Assembly: GCA_037179385.1 (NCBI GenBank)
Contig: CM074188.1
Span: 17,935,318 to 17,999,317 of the forward strand
DNA from: Holothuria scabra
Lineage: Eukaryota > Echinodermata > Holothuroidea > Aspidochirotida > Holothuriidae
Length of the DNA: 64,000 nucleotides
Direction of reading: 5' to 3'
In this document: piece by piece, positions 11,901 through 24,700 of the stretch
How positions within the stretch are numbered: the first letter of the stretch is position 1
Layout of the letters: each line of letters begins with the position of its first letter
Notes under the pieces: model-generated
Seen by the model: the letters and a program-made list of their open reading frames with translations, nothing else
The model's database searches: none
Told to the model about the DNA's origin: nothing
Translations under genes and position numbers: made by a program

Positions 11901-12761
11901 CTCCCATCAGTTGAGCACTGTATCCAGTGTTGCTTTGCTACCTCCAACCATATATACAGCTTGTGTAGAGTCCTTTTTAATCTTTACTTGGATTTTACAT
12001 CTTATTTTCCGCTACTTTATGATTCTGTTTCCATTTTTGTAATATTTGCGTCTGATACACATTGCACCTACGGTCCTTGGGGAAAATACACTTTGGCTAA
12101 CAAAGTTTTAAAACGTTTTAAGCAATGTTTAGGTGAAATTAAAACAGCAGCTTCTATACGAAATGGTAGTATTGCCAGGAATATCATATATAGCTGTAAC
12201 TACATAATCAAGGCATGTAAAATAAATTACACTTACTACATTATGAAAATAGGTGTGAGATAATACAGACTAGCTACATTGAGACATACCAACATTCATC
12301 ACACAGTCTTGCCCATGGCACCTTTTTCGACTATTCAATAGTCCATTGCCGGCCAAATGAGCTACTACTGAAATTATTTAATGCCACTTAAATTGCAACA
12401 AGTCTTACAGTATCTGCATCCTTTGCAGTCTTTCAAGAAAACTGGTATCCATGCCAAACATATGAAGGTGTCTCAAACACCAATTGAATTTGCTTATTTC
12501 AGCAGGACACTTCTTTATGCAGATTTGTAAATACTGCCACACTCAGAACTAAACAGATGTCACATGACTTTTTCCATAAGCATAATTTGCTTGAAATTTT
12601 GTGCATCATTTGCAAAGATGCTGTAAATATTTTCATCTGATGTTACAATCTTTTCAACCCCACATTTAAAAGATAAATCAACTGGGGTCATTGCACTGCA
12701 TATATCACAAATCAGGCATCAAACAAACCTGATGAAATATATTTGAAACAACCTTCTGCTG
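8912..12761. other. Region downstream of the PTH2 gene; no further gene seen
   Basis: The part next to 12762 is probably the 3' UTR of the minus-strand PTH2 gene; an ATTAAA-type signal on the minus strand lies at 12377-12382. The rest is AT-rich with stop codons in all frames. A perfect 16-base inverted repeat sits at 10021-10036 and 10052-10067. Two direct repeats of GCTATTTTG/CATGCTCTAGTTCT lie at about 11640-11690. Confidence 0.45.
10021..10067. repeat. Short hairpin around CTCTAGAATATGAC
   Basis: GGCTCTAGAATATGAC at 10021-10036 is inverted perfectly at 10052-10067, with an AT-rich loop. The word AGAATATGACCAC also occurs in the dispersed repeat at about 26516, with a relative near 61290, so the hairpin may derive from that family. 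Confidence 0.6.
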
Positions 12762-15700
12762 TCAGAGAAGTTTCAGCTTTCCAGTTATTTCATCCACTTC
12801 GCTCACTCTGCCAAAAACAGCAAGTACTGTAGTTGAACCAGCTGGAATCTAAGATAAAAAGAGATTTCTCTTTTTAGTTGGATAGCTTCCATCTGAAAAG
12901 TCATAATTTACAGTATTTACATGATATGAATATGGACCATGTGCTATACAATCAAAAGTCGTTCTTCTTATGCCCTACCCCCCTCCCTTCCCCTGTGGAC
13001 TGGGCATAACAGAATTTGCCAAGAGCATTTCCATCCTGTTGTAGGAGGGGGCTTAAGGGAAGAACTTGCAAAGAATTTCAATTGTGTCTAAAACTAAACT
13101 TGAACTGTATGTGCAATGGTATTTAAATTTACATTTCTGTCTAGCTGACACTATAAAACTCATTTGTGTTGGTGTGTCGCTAAATCTCATCAAACCAACT
13201 ACAATAAATGGATAAGATAATCCAATGAATCTCATCTTTAGGGAACTAAATGAGATGATTGATGGATACTTAAAAGCAAAATACAGTCACCCCACTTTGG
13301 ATAAGTGCAGTATACTATCTTTTTTCATGAATGGCTGTAGAGAATCATGTCACAATGTTAACCTCACTCAATTGTAAATTTTATGAAGAGTTACATCTTG
13401 AACTACCTTGAATATGCTATCTTAATGTCTTGAAATATCATGGAAATTCCTTGGAGAAAAAATAGTCACCAGCAACTTTGTTAGATTTAGCTGTTGATTG
13501 AAATAAATCTGGGGTAAGCTGCTTTTAGTCTTTATGTCTAGTCACTAAAGCAATTGGTTACTTCAGTTATGTACATTTAGAATTTTACCCCTGCCCCAAG
13601 AGAGAATGGATCCAATATTATCTAAGAAGTAATTTTAATGGAGGAGAACAGTACTCAGCATAAAACCGCTGCCTCTCGTTTTACTAAGCTGCTGCATCTT
13701 GATCCAAACTACGATCTTTTTATTTTTTTCTACTCCTTTTTGTCTTTGCGATTCAATGACTTAAATATTCATTACATTAAAACTAAACCCTCTTAAAGAG
13801 GCTCACTGAGTTGATATTGATAACTTATGAGAGTGTTAAAGGGTCACTACCACATGGCAATGCTTACAGTTGGCATAACAAGTCAATTTTCCTATCCAAT
13901 AGTTATGGGAAAAGTTAAAATTTTGAGTTTTGTTGTGTCCGGAGTTGTAACGGTTTTGGGCATAATTTGAAAAAGTGTCTGGTCACAAATTTTTGAAAAC
14001 CTAATTGAGGCTTTAATTACTCACTCATTAAACATTTATTTGTATGTAGGATATGAAGATTGTCTAAGTATGACAATTTGTCATTAATATGTGGACAAAA
14101 TTTAACAGGTTTGGAAAAATTTGTTGGATTTCACAAACCAACTTAATGAGTCGCTTTAATATGTTACAAAAAAAGGTGTCCTTTTCCACCCTCATAAAAA
14201 TCAAATGGAAACAAAACAAGCATTAACAAATGTGCCACCTCTTGAGTTTAAGACTTTCCAGGTGTGCTACTAATCACACTCCTCAAAAATTAAGGATGGT
14301 GGTACAGTTGGTGTGCTTTTTCATAAACTTAAATAGATTTTCATGATTTCAGGCCAGTGATCATGAACCATTGCACTAGCATAACACACCTCAGAATTCA
14401 ATCCCTGATTTGTACATTCTGTTATAAATGAATTTTTCATTTCATGCAAGTGTTAGCTGCACCATAGCACGATTTCTTGACATGGCTACAAAGTTAAAAT
14501 TTCTTGGAAAGAAATTACCGCATGAACTTCACTTGCCAATGCTTTGCGGTTATTGTCATTGGCATTCGTTCCTTCCTTTGAAATGAGTCCCTCCCTAATT
14601 TTTTGGGGGGGAGGAGGGAAGTTTTCTTCTTAAGCAGGAAGTCTGATGAAATTTGATTACCCCACCAAACCTTGATTTTGATGGGAACTGGGGTGAAATA
14701 TCTTATAGGGAAGAAATTAATCACACCTACCTGCTTGTGAAATATATGAGTGAAACGTCTTACAGTATTACCCTCCTTGGCATAAAATCAATACATAGAA
14801 TGGTAATTGTGGTATCTTTGTTTCCATGTAACCAATCCACTAAAGAGAGCAAAGCCAGGCTTGTTACCTTGGTTGCACATCTAATCTATATTACAAGCAT
14901 ATTGCATGTGATGGTCATACAGATTATACAAGAAGTTAGAGCTTAGAGCTGGTAAATTTATGGCTCTGCCATTCAGCATTAACACATGGTTTATCTCAAA
15001 CTATTACAATTGTGAACATTACAAACAAACAAGAGATCCATTGCAGTAGTTGCATTCTAGCCCTGCAGTAGGTAAATGGTACTACCAACCTGTGTTCTCC
15101 CTGCATCACTGACCATGTAACAAGGTAGGCTGGCTGCCTCTGATTTTCTCCTCAAGTCTTCAAGGAATGTAACATTGTCCCCCTTTAAGACAACTTTGGT
15201 CTCCCTGGAAATAATATGCAAATAAAACAACAAATAGAATTAAACACAGCTACATCACTACAGTATCTACTGTAACTACTTAATAGACAGCCTGTACTTG
15301 CAGACAAGTAAATATCAAAGCTTCCTGAAGATACTGATTACCCAGGCTAGACGAACAATGTAGATACAACATGGTACAAGGAAATCAGGAATTCTGCTGT
15401 CCCACTACCCAGTGTCTAACATTAGGCTTTACCTATAACAGAATCTACTGTATGAACAGCTGACCCCTCCACTCTGATATTGGAATCTATATATAAGAGT
15501 GGACAAGTTGAACCTGCAGCAAAAGGTCTGAACTTGAATATGCAAATACCAGTTTAAACCTATCAGTTTGTGTAGTACCTAAGTGGCAGCTCCTTGCTTT
15601 ATCAAACTTGGTCCTGTACAGACTTGTTCAGTTTGTGTAATTGTAGCAGGGAGCTGCCACTCCAGGAGCATGCACTTACAGTAAAGTCTTGTAGAAGTCA

Positions 15701-18700
15701 ACTAACTTAACATGAACTGCTGCTGCCTTACCAGGCTGTAGCATTTCATCACTCTACCCTGTATGTTATTGAATTCCAAAGTCGCAGGACTTACAAACTG
15801 AGTGTGTCTTATAATCTCACATCTGGAGATGTCACATGCATGTACGAACAATCTTTGCTACAACCATAGACTTCCTATACATGGACAGAGCAAACTATAC
15901 GGCACATTGTCCCTACTGTACGTGTGAGAAAAAGCGCACCAAGATGGCCATCTGCTATGTTTTTGTGTGAAAGTTTGGACTTGCTCAAGTATGTCACCAT
16001 ATTTTGCAAGAAAGTTGAAATATTTTTGAAATATGGCAAGGAAAGGTCAAAATCACTTCACGTATTGCAGGAATATGATATTTTTCCCCATTCAAGTTTA
16101 ACTTTTGCTTGAAATATTACAGAGTAGTCATCAAATCAGACGATTTATAGGTTCACGGCGGCCATCTTGGTGCACCTTTTTTGTCTCAGTCGGTGGCAAC
16201 CAGTTACGATAGGACGTACACGTTGCATGCTGTATCCATGTATACAAGTCCGTGGCTACAGCCTAAAGAGTGCTTTCACCCATGTCACAAGGCTCCCCCT
16301 CCCCTTTTTGTCAGGGAAAATCTCAAGTGAAGTACATGTAGTAAGTTTGTGAGCTAGCTAGTATAGCTACAATCCTCGACAAAAATACATGGGACAAACC
16401 CCGCTCCCCGTATCAATGTTGAAGTTTCAGGACGCCTTGGGCTGCCGCAACATTGAATGGGGGAGTGGGGGGATGGTGTTCCTTTCATTGCTTGTTTTGC
16501 TTGTTTTGTCCCATCATTTTTGTCGAGGATTGTAGGAAGCCTGTACAAATGTATATGAAGAAGTTTTCGGTCATGGGCAACGTAATGACAGTTGGTGAAT
16601 AAAGGTTGTGTACTTTGAAAGGAGTGATTCGCAGACAAATGTCACGGTGTTAGCATTATGAAGAACAATTGCTAAATGACAGGATAATAAAAGCGGCTTT
16701 TAAATATTTCACGGGGAAGAAATGTAACTTATTACGCATAGCGGATTTCTGTCCATATTCGGTTTTTCTAATTTGGACCGGGAAGTGATCAAATAAGGTA
16801 CCCATGAGTGGTTTAACATCGTTTATTTTGTCATTAACCTATTCAGAAGACCCGTTGCCGCAGTGTACATAAGGGGGGGAGGGGTCGCTTTCAAGGGAGA
16901 AATATATCAGGGGAGGGGGGCAGATCAAAACGACCTTCGGGGAGGGGAGGGGAGGGGACAGATATTCCAGATAAAATACAGGACAAACGCAGCGTTTTCA
17001 TTTTTTGAAACCGAACTGCTACAGAAAGCTCCGAAAGTAGGCTTTATAATGCTTAATTTATTTGTTATCCCGATGCAGAACTCGTCACTGCTCCCTATTA
17101 CTAAGAATATTTAATTAGCGCCACGGTTTACCGTTGACCTCACCACGATTAACCATTGACCTACACACTATTTCAATGACTGTCGAGGGTTAATCGTGCA
17201 AATAGAAGATCTCTCTATTTATAGGGAACTTTCATTGTGCAGAAATGGTTAACCGTGTCATTTTCGAGAAATCTTTACGTAAATTGTCACGTTCACTACC
17301 CCTAATGCTTACATATAATTTCGTCTTTAACCAGATTGTAGTTTGAATCATCATTCAATGTTTTTTTATGCAAAAAAAGAGAGAATTTTGTGGTTAACCG
17401 TTGGGTATATCGTGAAAATATGTTACCCCCAACCCCTAACACAAAAAATAAGATGGAAAAACTTCTTTGTTTTTTCCCCATTACAGTACATGAAATTTTC
17501 AAAGTAAATTAAATCTCTCACCACCCGGAGAACTATTTCCCCCTCCCCTTCCTCGTATGAGCTACTTGAGGAAGACAATCTTTATTCGAGCGCCCAGCGC
17601 TAATCTAACACGGCAGTATACTGGTTGGACAAATTCAACTGTTACTACTTTTCTGTAGCTTGAAAAATAAAAAGGCAACAACACTTGTTTCAGAGCATTT
17701 AAAACGAAAATTTGGAAATCCCTATACCTTTGTACAGGCTTCCGACAATCCTCGACAAAAATACATGGGACAAACCCCGCTCCCCGTATCAATGTTGAAG
17801 TTTCAGGACGCCTTGGGCTGCCGCAACATTGAATGGGGGAGTGGGGGGATGGTGTTCCGTTCATTGCTTGTTTTGCTTGTTTTGTCCCATCATTTTTGTC
17901 GAGGATTGTAGCTTCTATACAAAATGTACTTTTGGTCAATCACTAATGTTCAGAAGAATTATATAGCTTCAAGTTTCAATCTACTGTATGATCAGACTAG
18001 AGCAGTTACTTGATCAATATTGAAATAAATTAAATACTCTGAATTAACAGTACTTTCAGTGATATGGTTGGAATTCAAAGTTCAAAATCCTCCATTTTGG
18101 ATGTGCATTACTTGACATGCCAACACCTTTATGTTGAATGTGTATTCATGAGTGCATTTACCTAGCCACACAAGTAGTGGAAAAAAAACAAGTGACAAGC
18201 AAAATCATCCCAACAATCAAGGCTGTGGGCTTAGATTAAAGATATTTGTGAAAGTACATGTTACAAACAATTGAAATAGCACTTTCTTCAAATAGAAAAG
18301 GAGATAATTAGAATTATATGGTACCACTTTGATACCCACTGCTGATAAACAAACCACCAGAAGAACAAATTTGGCAACATGATGGATGAAGCAAAGCCAA
18401 GACTGTGATTCTGACAAAAGTGTAGCCATGCCAGTTTATAAATTCATGAAATTCTACCAGATGCTGTTTAATTCTTTCCTGCTGTAACCGATTTACAGTA
18501 TGACAATTTGCAGCTTTAATCATCACTTCCTTCAAAATATTACAACAGGCAGATATGTAAGCAAAGTAGTGGTACATTTCTTGAAATTCTTATCCCTACT
18601 GTCAGCGTGGGCAGGTCTAAGAGGAGGGTGAACCTTTAACAAAATGTCACATGAGGCCTGGTGCAAAGTTTTGCCTTCTTTTTCTCTGTTTTTCAAGTAT

Positions 18701-21700
18701 ATTCATGCCATAAAACTTCATTTGTACAAAAGATTCCAGATGACCTAAAAGCTTTCCCTGACCTTAGCTGTTCCAACCATCTCAACCATTGAAAAATTTT
18801 TTGTCCAGCAAAATCGATAAATTCCCTGAGAACTTTGCTCAGAACTTCCCGTTTCATCAACCAGTACATCTTTCAACAGCTGCAGATGTCACCCTGCAAT
18901 AACTGGTCACTGTTCTGCCAATGAAAAATACTGCATCTGGTTTGTCTAAAAATCTTCAGGGACTGTGACTGCATACACAAACAAAATGCAAATTGGTATG
19001 TTTATCATGCATCAGGTTTTAATAACACACTGTTTCGGGAAAAGCTTTAGTGATGAGTTACTCAGTTGGATGAGGATTTACAGATCAGTTTCAAAGTTAA
19101 CCTATTGGTTTCATTTGGGCTGGTCACAACCTTTTTCTCCAGTTGAGCATCACTGGCTTATTTTCATTGATGGGATACTCAAGGTACCATCTGCATGCAT
19201 CAATGTATTTTTGAAAGAATTATGATGACAAGAATTTATATTATGGTAATACTAATTGAATTACATTACATGTAACCTGCCTGCATAAAAAAATGGACAT
19301 TGCTATTTCAGTAGGGCAATACCACACTGTGCGCATACCCAGATACCAAGGCAAGTATAAAGCAAGGTAAAGGATGCCAAAGATATTGGTGCTGGTAATT
19401 ATTCCAATACCATACATATGCAGATGTATACAATAAGTAATTTTGTAATTTATACATAACATTATAGAATGTGTTTTTGATGTCTGTGACTTGACCTGAG
19501 GCAATTTTTTGAGGGTTGATATTGTTCCAAGCTCAGCAAGACTATTTCCGTGAGTTTGGTATGGCATTGACCGAAAGTTAACCACTAAATAGGAGAGTGC
19601 TAAAGACAAAGTAGACTGTCTTGTAAATTGATCCACCTAAGGGTGCTTCAGCCTGGATTGGAACTGACTTTATCAGCTGGGGAACTGATTTAAGATCCAA
19701 TTATTATGAAATTATTATATGAAAGTCAGAGAACCCAGAGAAAGACCCGGGTACAGTGAGCCAGATTTGAACTCATGCACATGTGAATTATGTTAGTGCA
19801 CAGCAGCTTGAATTGTTGAAAAGCACTCTCTTGACAAACCAAGAGAGTGCTTTAATATTTAGAGTGTTAGCCATGACTATACCTTTAGTGAAAAGCACAA
19901 ACAATAGCCATTCAATACCGTTGTTATTCTATTTGTAGACACATGTATGTATATTAACAGTGGTTGAACAGTTGTTCAGTACCTTGGTCACTTACCCTTG
20001 TAACATAAAGTCTGAAGGATTATCAAAGTTTTTTAGTGGTATAGAGAACCAGTTGGCCAAAAGTACTCTCATTTGTTATGTTTTGACAGCTAGGCCAGTG
20101 TTAAGTTGATCCAAAACAAAACTTCTCAATATGGATTAATGAAGGTGATACAACAAAGTAACGACTGGTATTAACATAACTCAATTTCACTAATTTAATC
20201 TGTACAGAAGTCTTAAATATTTACCCATCGGCATCCCATAGTAGTAATAAATGGCCGTAAACTTCTTGATTCTGGAGCAGAAATTTGTGCAAACCAACTG
20301 CAGCATGGGCAACCTGAGCAGCAACCTTCCCTACCCCCATGTTAAGGTCCATATTGACAACAAACACCATCTTGGCAACATTTTCACCTTCTACTAGAGC
20401 TCCATCAGGTGGTAGTCTTTCCTGCTAGACATAAAGAAAAATGTCTAAATCATAAAAGTCCTGTTAATATAAATCTCTTATGAGTAATACAACTGTACGT
20501 TGGATACAAAAATACTTTGGCATGCAGCGTACTTAACAAAATGTCATAGTGATTGTTTAAACCAGGTGACATTTGATCTCCACCAAAAACAAAAGGGTCC
20601 TTTCTCTCATACTCATCTATGTACCAAGTAGGAGAACTTTAGGAGATTCCATTCTTGAGATATCTTGTTAACGAACAAGCATCACAAACACACACGTGCA
20701 TGAACACACTTCATAGCAGTTGTTGGCAATGAGTTAGTCAGATGAGGTTTAACAGTCCTGTTTCTAACGAATTGGTTTTAAGTCAAGTAGCCTCTCCTTT
20801 TATACAGTTGTGGCATGGTGGCTTGTTTACCCTAATCCTTTGCTTATGCTGTGCACCAAGAACAATGACAGTAGGTTCCATTTTGTAAGTCTTCAGTATG
20901 ACCCAACCAGGAGTCAAACTGCATACATCCCAGCTACAAGTTGGATGCTCTAAGCACTTGACCATGCAGTTTTTAGCAATGAGAGGTAGCAAGAGGATCA
21001 TGGGAAATTGCACACAAGATTGTATCATTTTGCACTTACTTCTGCTTTAATGTAAAAATTAAACTCATTAAATTAAAATAACAAATACCTTTTTTTGCAT
21101 AATTTTTTTTCTCCCTGTGACTAGCCACATTCTGCAAAATTCCCTGTACTGAGCTGACATTGCTAACTTGAAAAGTTACACAAACATATTTGACAAAACC
21201 CATAATTCCAGGAGTCTCTCTGGTGTTCCTGTTTGGTCATAATACTATACAAATATGTTCATGTTTACTGATTGGTGATGAAGTCACCTTAAACACATGC
21301 TAAAATTGGTTTTAAAATGAAACCAGAATGCAAAAATGCATTGAGGTTTCGATGATATATATATATATGTACTGTTTCAAATTTGCCATCATGCATCATT
21401 ATCTTCTAACTCAAACGTTATACTAACATGTTCAAAAAATAATTTTGTTATTCCAGATGACCTTTTGACCTCCATAAAAGCCATACATAGATAGACATTG
21501 TGATATATCACGTTAACAAGATTTTCAGATTTTGACCTGTGGTGACCCAAAATGACCTTTGACCTCCTTCAAAAACAATATGGACCATTTCCTGATCATG
21601 ACGCATCCACATACCAAATATAAAATCTAAGTTTCCTATCTTGAAATAGCGTGTTAACAAGATCTTTCAGACTTTGACCCTGGTGGCCCCAGATGACCTT

Positions 21701-24700
21701 TGACCTCCACCAAAAACAATAGGGTTCTCCCTCTCAATATGGAACATCTATGTATTAAGTTTGGAAACTGTCAGACATTCCTACCTTGAGATATTGTGTT
21801 AACGAGATTTTCAGACTTTGACCCCAGGTGACCCAAGATGACCTTTGACCTGTGCCAAAAACAATAAGGACCATCTCCTGACCATAACGCATCCACATTC
21901 CAAATATGAAATCTATCCAAGTTTCCTATCTTGAGATATCATGTTAACGAGATTTTCTAACTTTGACCCTTGGTGACCCCAGATGACCTTTGACCTCCAC
22001 CAAAAATAATAGGGACCAACTCCTGACCATAACGTACCAACATGCAATATATGAAATCTATCCAAGTTTCCTATCTTGAGATATCGTATTAACAGGATTT
22101 TCAGACTTTCACGACTGGTGACCCCAGATGACCTTTGACCTCCACCAAAAACAATAGGGTTCTCCCTCTCAATATGGAACATCTATGTATTAAGTTTGCA
22201 AACTGTCAGACATTCCTAACTGAGATATTGTGTTAACGAGATTTTCAGACTTTGACCCCAGGTGACCCAAGATGACCTTTGACCTCCGCCAAAAACAAAA
22301 GGGACCATCTTCTGACTATAACAGATCAACATACCAAAAATAAAATCCATCCAACTTTCCTACCTTGAGATATTGTGTTAACAAGGTTTTCAGACTTTGA
22401 CCCCTCGTGTCCCCAAATGACCTTTGACCTCCACCAAAAACAATAGGGTTCTTCCTCTCAATATGGCGCATCTATGTACCAAGTTTGAAAACTGTCAGAC
22501 ATTCCTATCTTGAGATATCGTGTTAACGAGCAAAGTGTTACAAACACACACACATACACACACACATACACACACACGCACGCACAAACACACTTACACA
22601 CATACATACACACACACGCCATCATGAATGCATTGGTTTCTCTTATCATCTAAACCAAAAAGCAGTTGCAGACCCACTCATCCCTGTATTATTGGTCATA
22701 TTAGACCTGGAAAGCAAATTGTCTCATGTTAAGTTGAACAGAGTGGCTTTACACTTCTTCATTCCATCTTTAAATAATGGCAACACAGCTGCACACTTGC
22801 CAACACTTTAAGAAAATTAAACATGTACTGTAGCAGATGATCCACTGCGTCCAGTGAGCACACAAATGTTAACTTTAATGGACTCAATAGTAAAAAGACC
22901 TCTCTAAATGTTCACAATAAAAGTATGAGTCGAAATTACTAAGGTGTATGTAAAGATTTCCATTCCCTGATCATTTAGGTATATATTTTTAATGCTTTAA
23001 CATTCGAAAATCAAAACCTGATTTTTGTGGGTTTGCAGCTCAGAAAATGGAACAGGTAAACTTAAAATGGGACATTTGGCAATAGTACTTGAACTGATTT
23101 TGCTAATTAATTTACTTTTAAGGTTGTATAAGGACCTTCCCTTTGTTCCATTTCCCTGTTTGAGGCAGAGTATACTGTACATATTTTATTTTATGTACTC
23201 AGTCTTTCTAGTAGGGGGAAGAGGGATTTGTCCCCCTCTTTTCCAAAAGAAGGTGGGTAAAATCACCCCCTTTTCATTTCTATAATAATTCTCCAATATC
23301 TTGGTTTCTTTTTTAAAAAGAGAACACCTCCACAGCAATGTTTGAACTTTCCAAAATAAATGGCCTTTCAAACCCTTAAAATTGCACCTTACAGGTGCCT
23401 AGAAGCAAGCTTTTGTCCCCCCGAACCCACTTGTAACTTAAGCATAGAACAGCATCATCAATTTGGACTTGGGATTTAGCGGTAATTTATTCCCGCCCCC
23501 CACACACTTTTGTGTTTCTGGTGGAGTCCCCGGTACCTAGGCTTTAATAGAGACCTTACCTCCCCTGCCTCTGCAGTGTCTTCTCTGTTTTCGAATATCC
23601 AAGTGAGGGCAGCATCCACTGTCGTACTCCCAGTCACCCAAACAGCCTGTAATTCAAGAAATATCAACACCAATGTAATGCTTCCCATAAATAATGATTT
23701 AGAAGATGGGGCAACTACTCACAAAGTAATAAATCAACAACATAAAAAATTTTTGAAAAGTTGTTGACACCTTTGTTTGGGGACGTGTATGTTCAACTTC
23801 GGAAACTAAAACGCTTCATATGAAGTTTCAAACCTCCATGAGATATTTCAAAGCAGTTAAAGGAGCTGGATATGGGTGTATCCAAATTAAATGTCATTCC
23901 AAAAAAGATGATTACCCTCCGTGCTGGGCTTATTTTAAAAATAGTACAAATATGTTTATATTGTCATTTTAATATAATTTTGAAAAGCAATTTTGCAATA
24001 ACATTCCTATATTATTTATTGGAATATTTGAATTTACACTTCAAAAAATATTTCACAATTTGTCCTTTAAATTTCTTCAATAAACTGCTACTGGCAATTT
24101 CAAATCATTTCTACTTGTGAGGGTTCTGATCAATGCATCTACCCATTCAATAGTGTACACACAACTCACAACGTAAGAACATGTGAAGTATTCGCATTGT
24201 TGCACATTTCAGTGTGATACTAGTGGCATGACCAAGTATTGCAGGAGGTTCATGAACAATACTGACGATTTTTTAAGGTACTTGACATTGAAACTGTTTT
24301 TTTCATCAATGAGTCATGGTAGACCTAGGTTAGGCCATCATGTTAGCCTTACTTCGGCTCCATTAATTCTTTTAACAGGAGTAACAAGTATACTGTTACA
24401 CCAGACACACTTCATGCATGCTTTGGACAAGTATTAGTATGAAATTGAATCAATAAACCAAGAAGCAAAACAGAAATGAGGTAACAAAGTTGGAGGGTCC
24501 AAGAATTAAATCCACTTTGGCAGCTACCATGCTCCTTGGAACCAAAAACCCTGCTCATACGTGTCATTGATATGGAACACCTTAGGAATCTCCTTCCAAG
24601 GTGAATGACAGAAAACAAAATTTGTAAATGAACAAACTGTAATGAAGAAATTGAGCTGAATTTGATTATATCTCCATAATACTGTAGCAATTTTCCTGTC

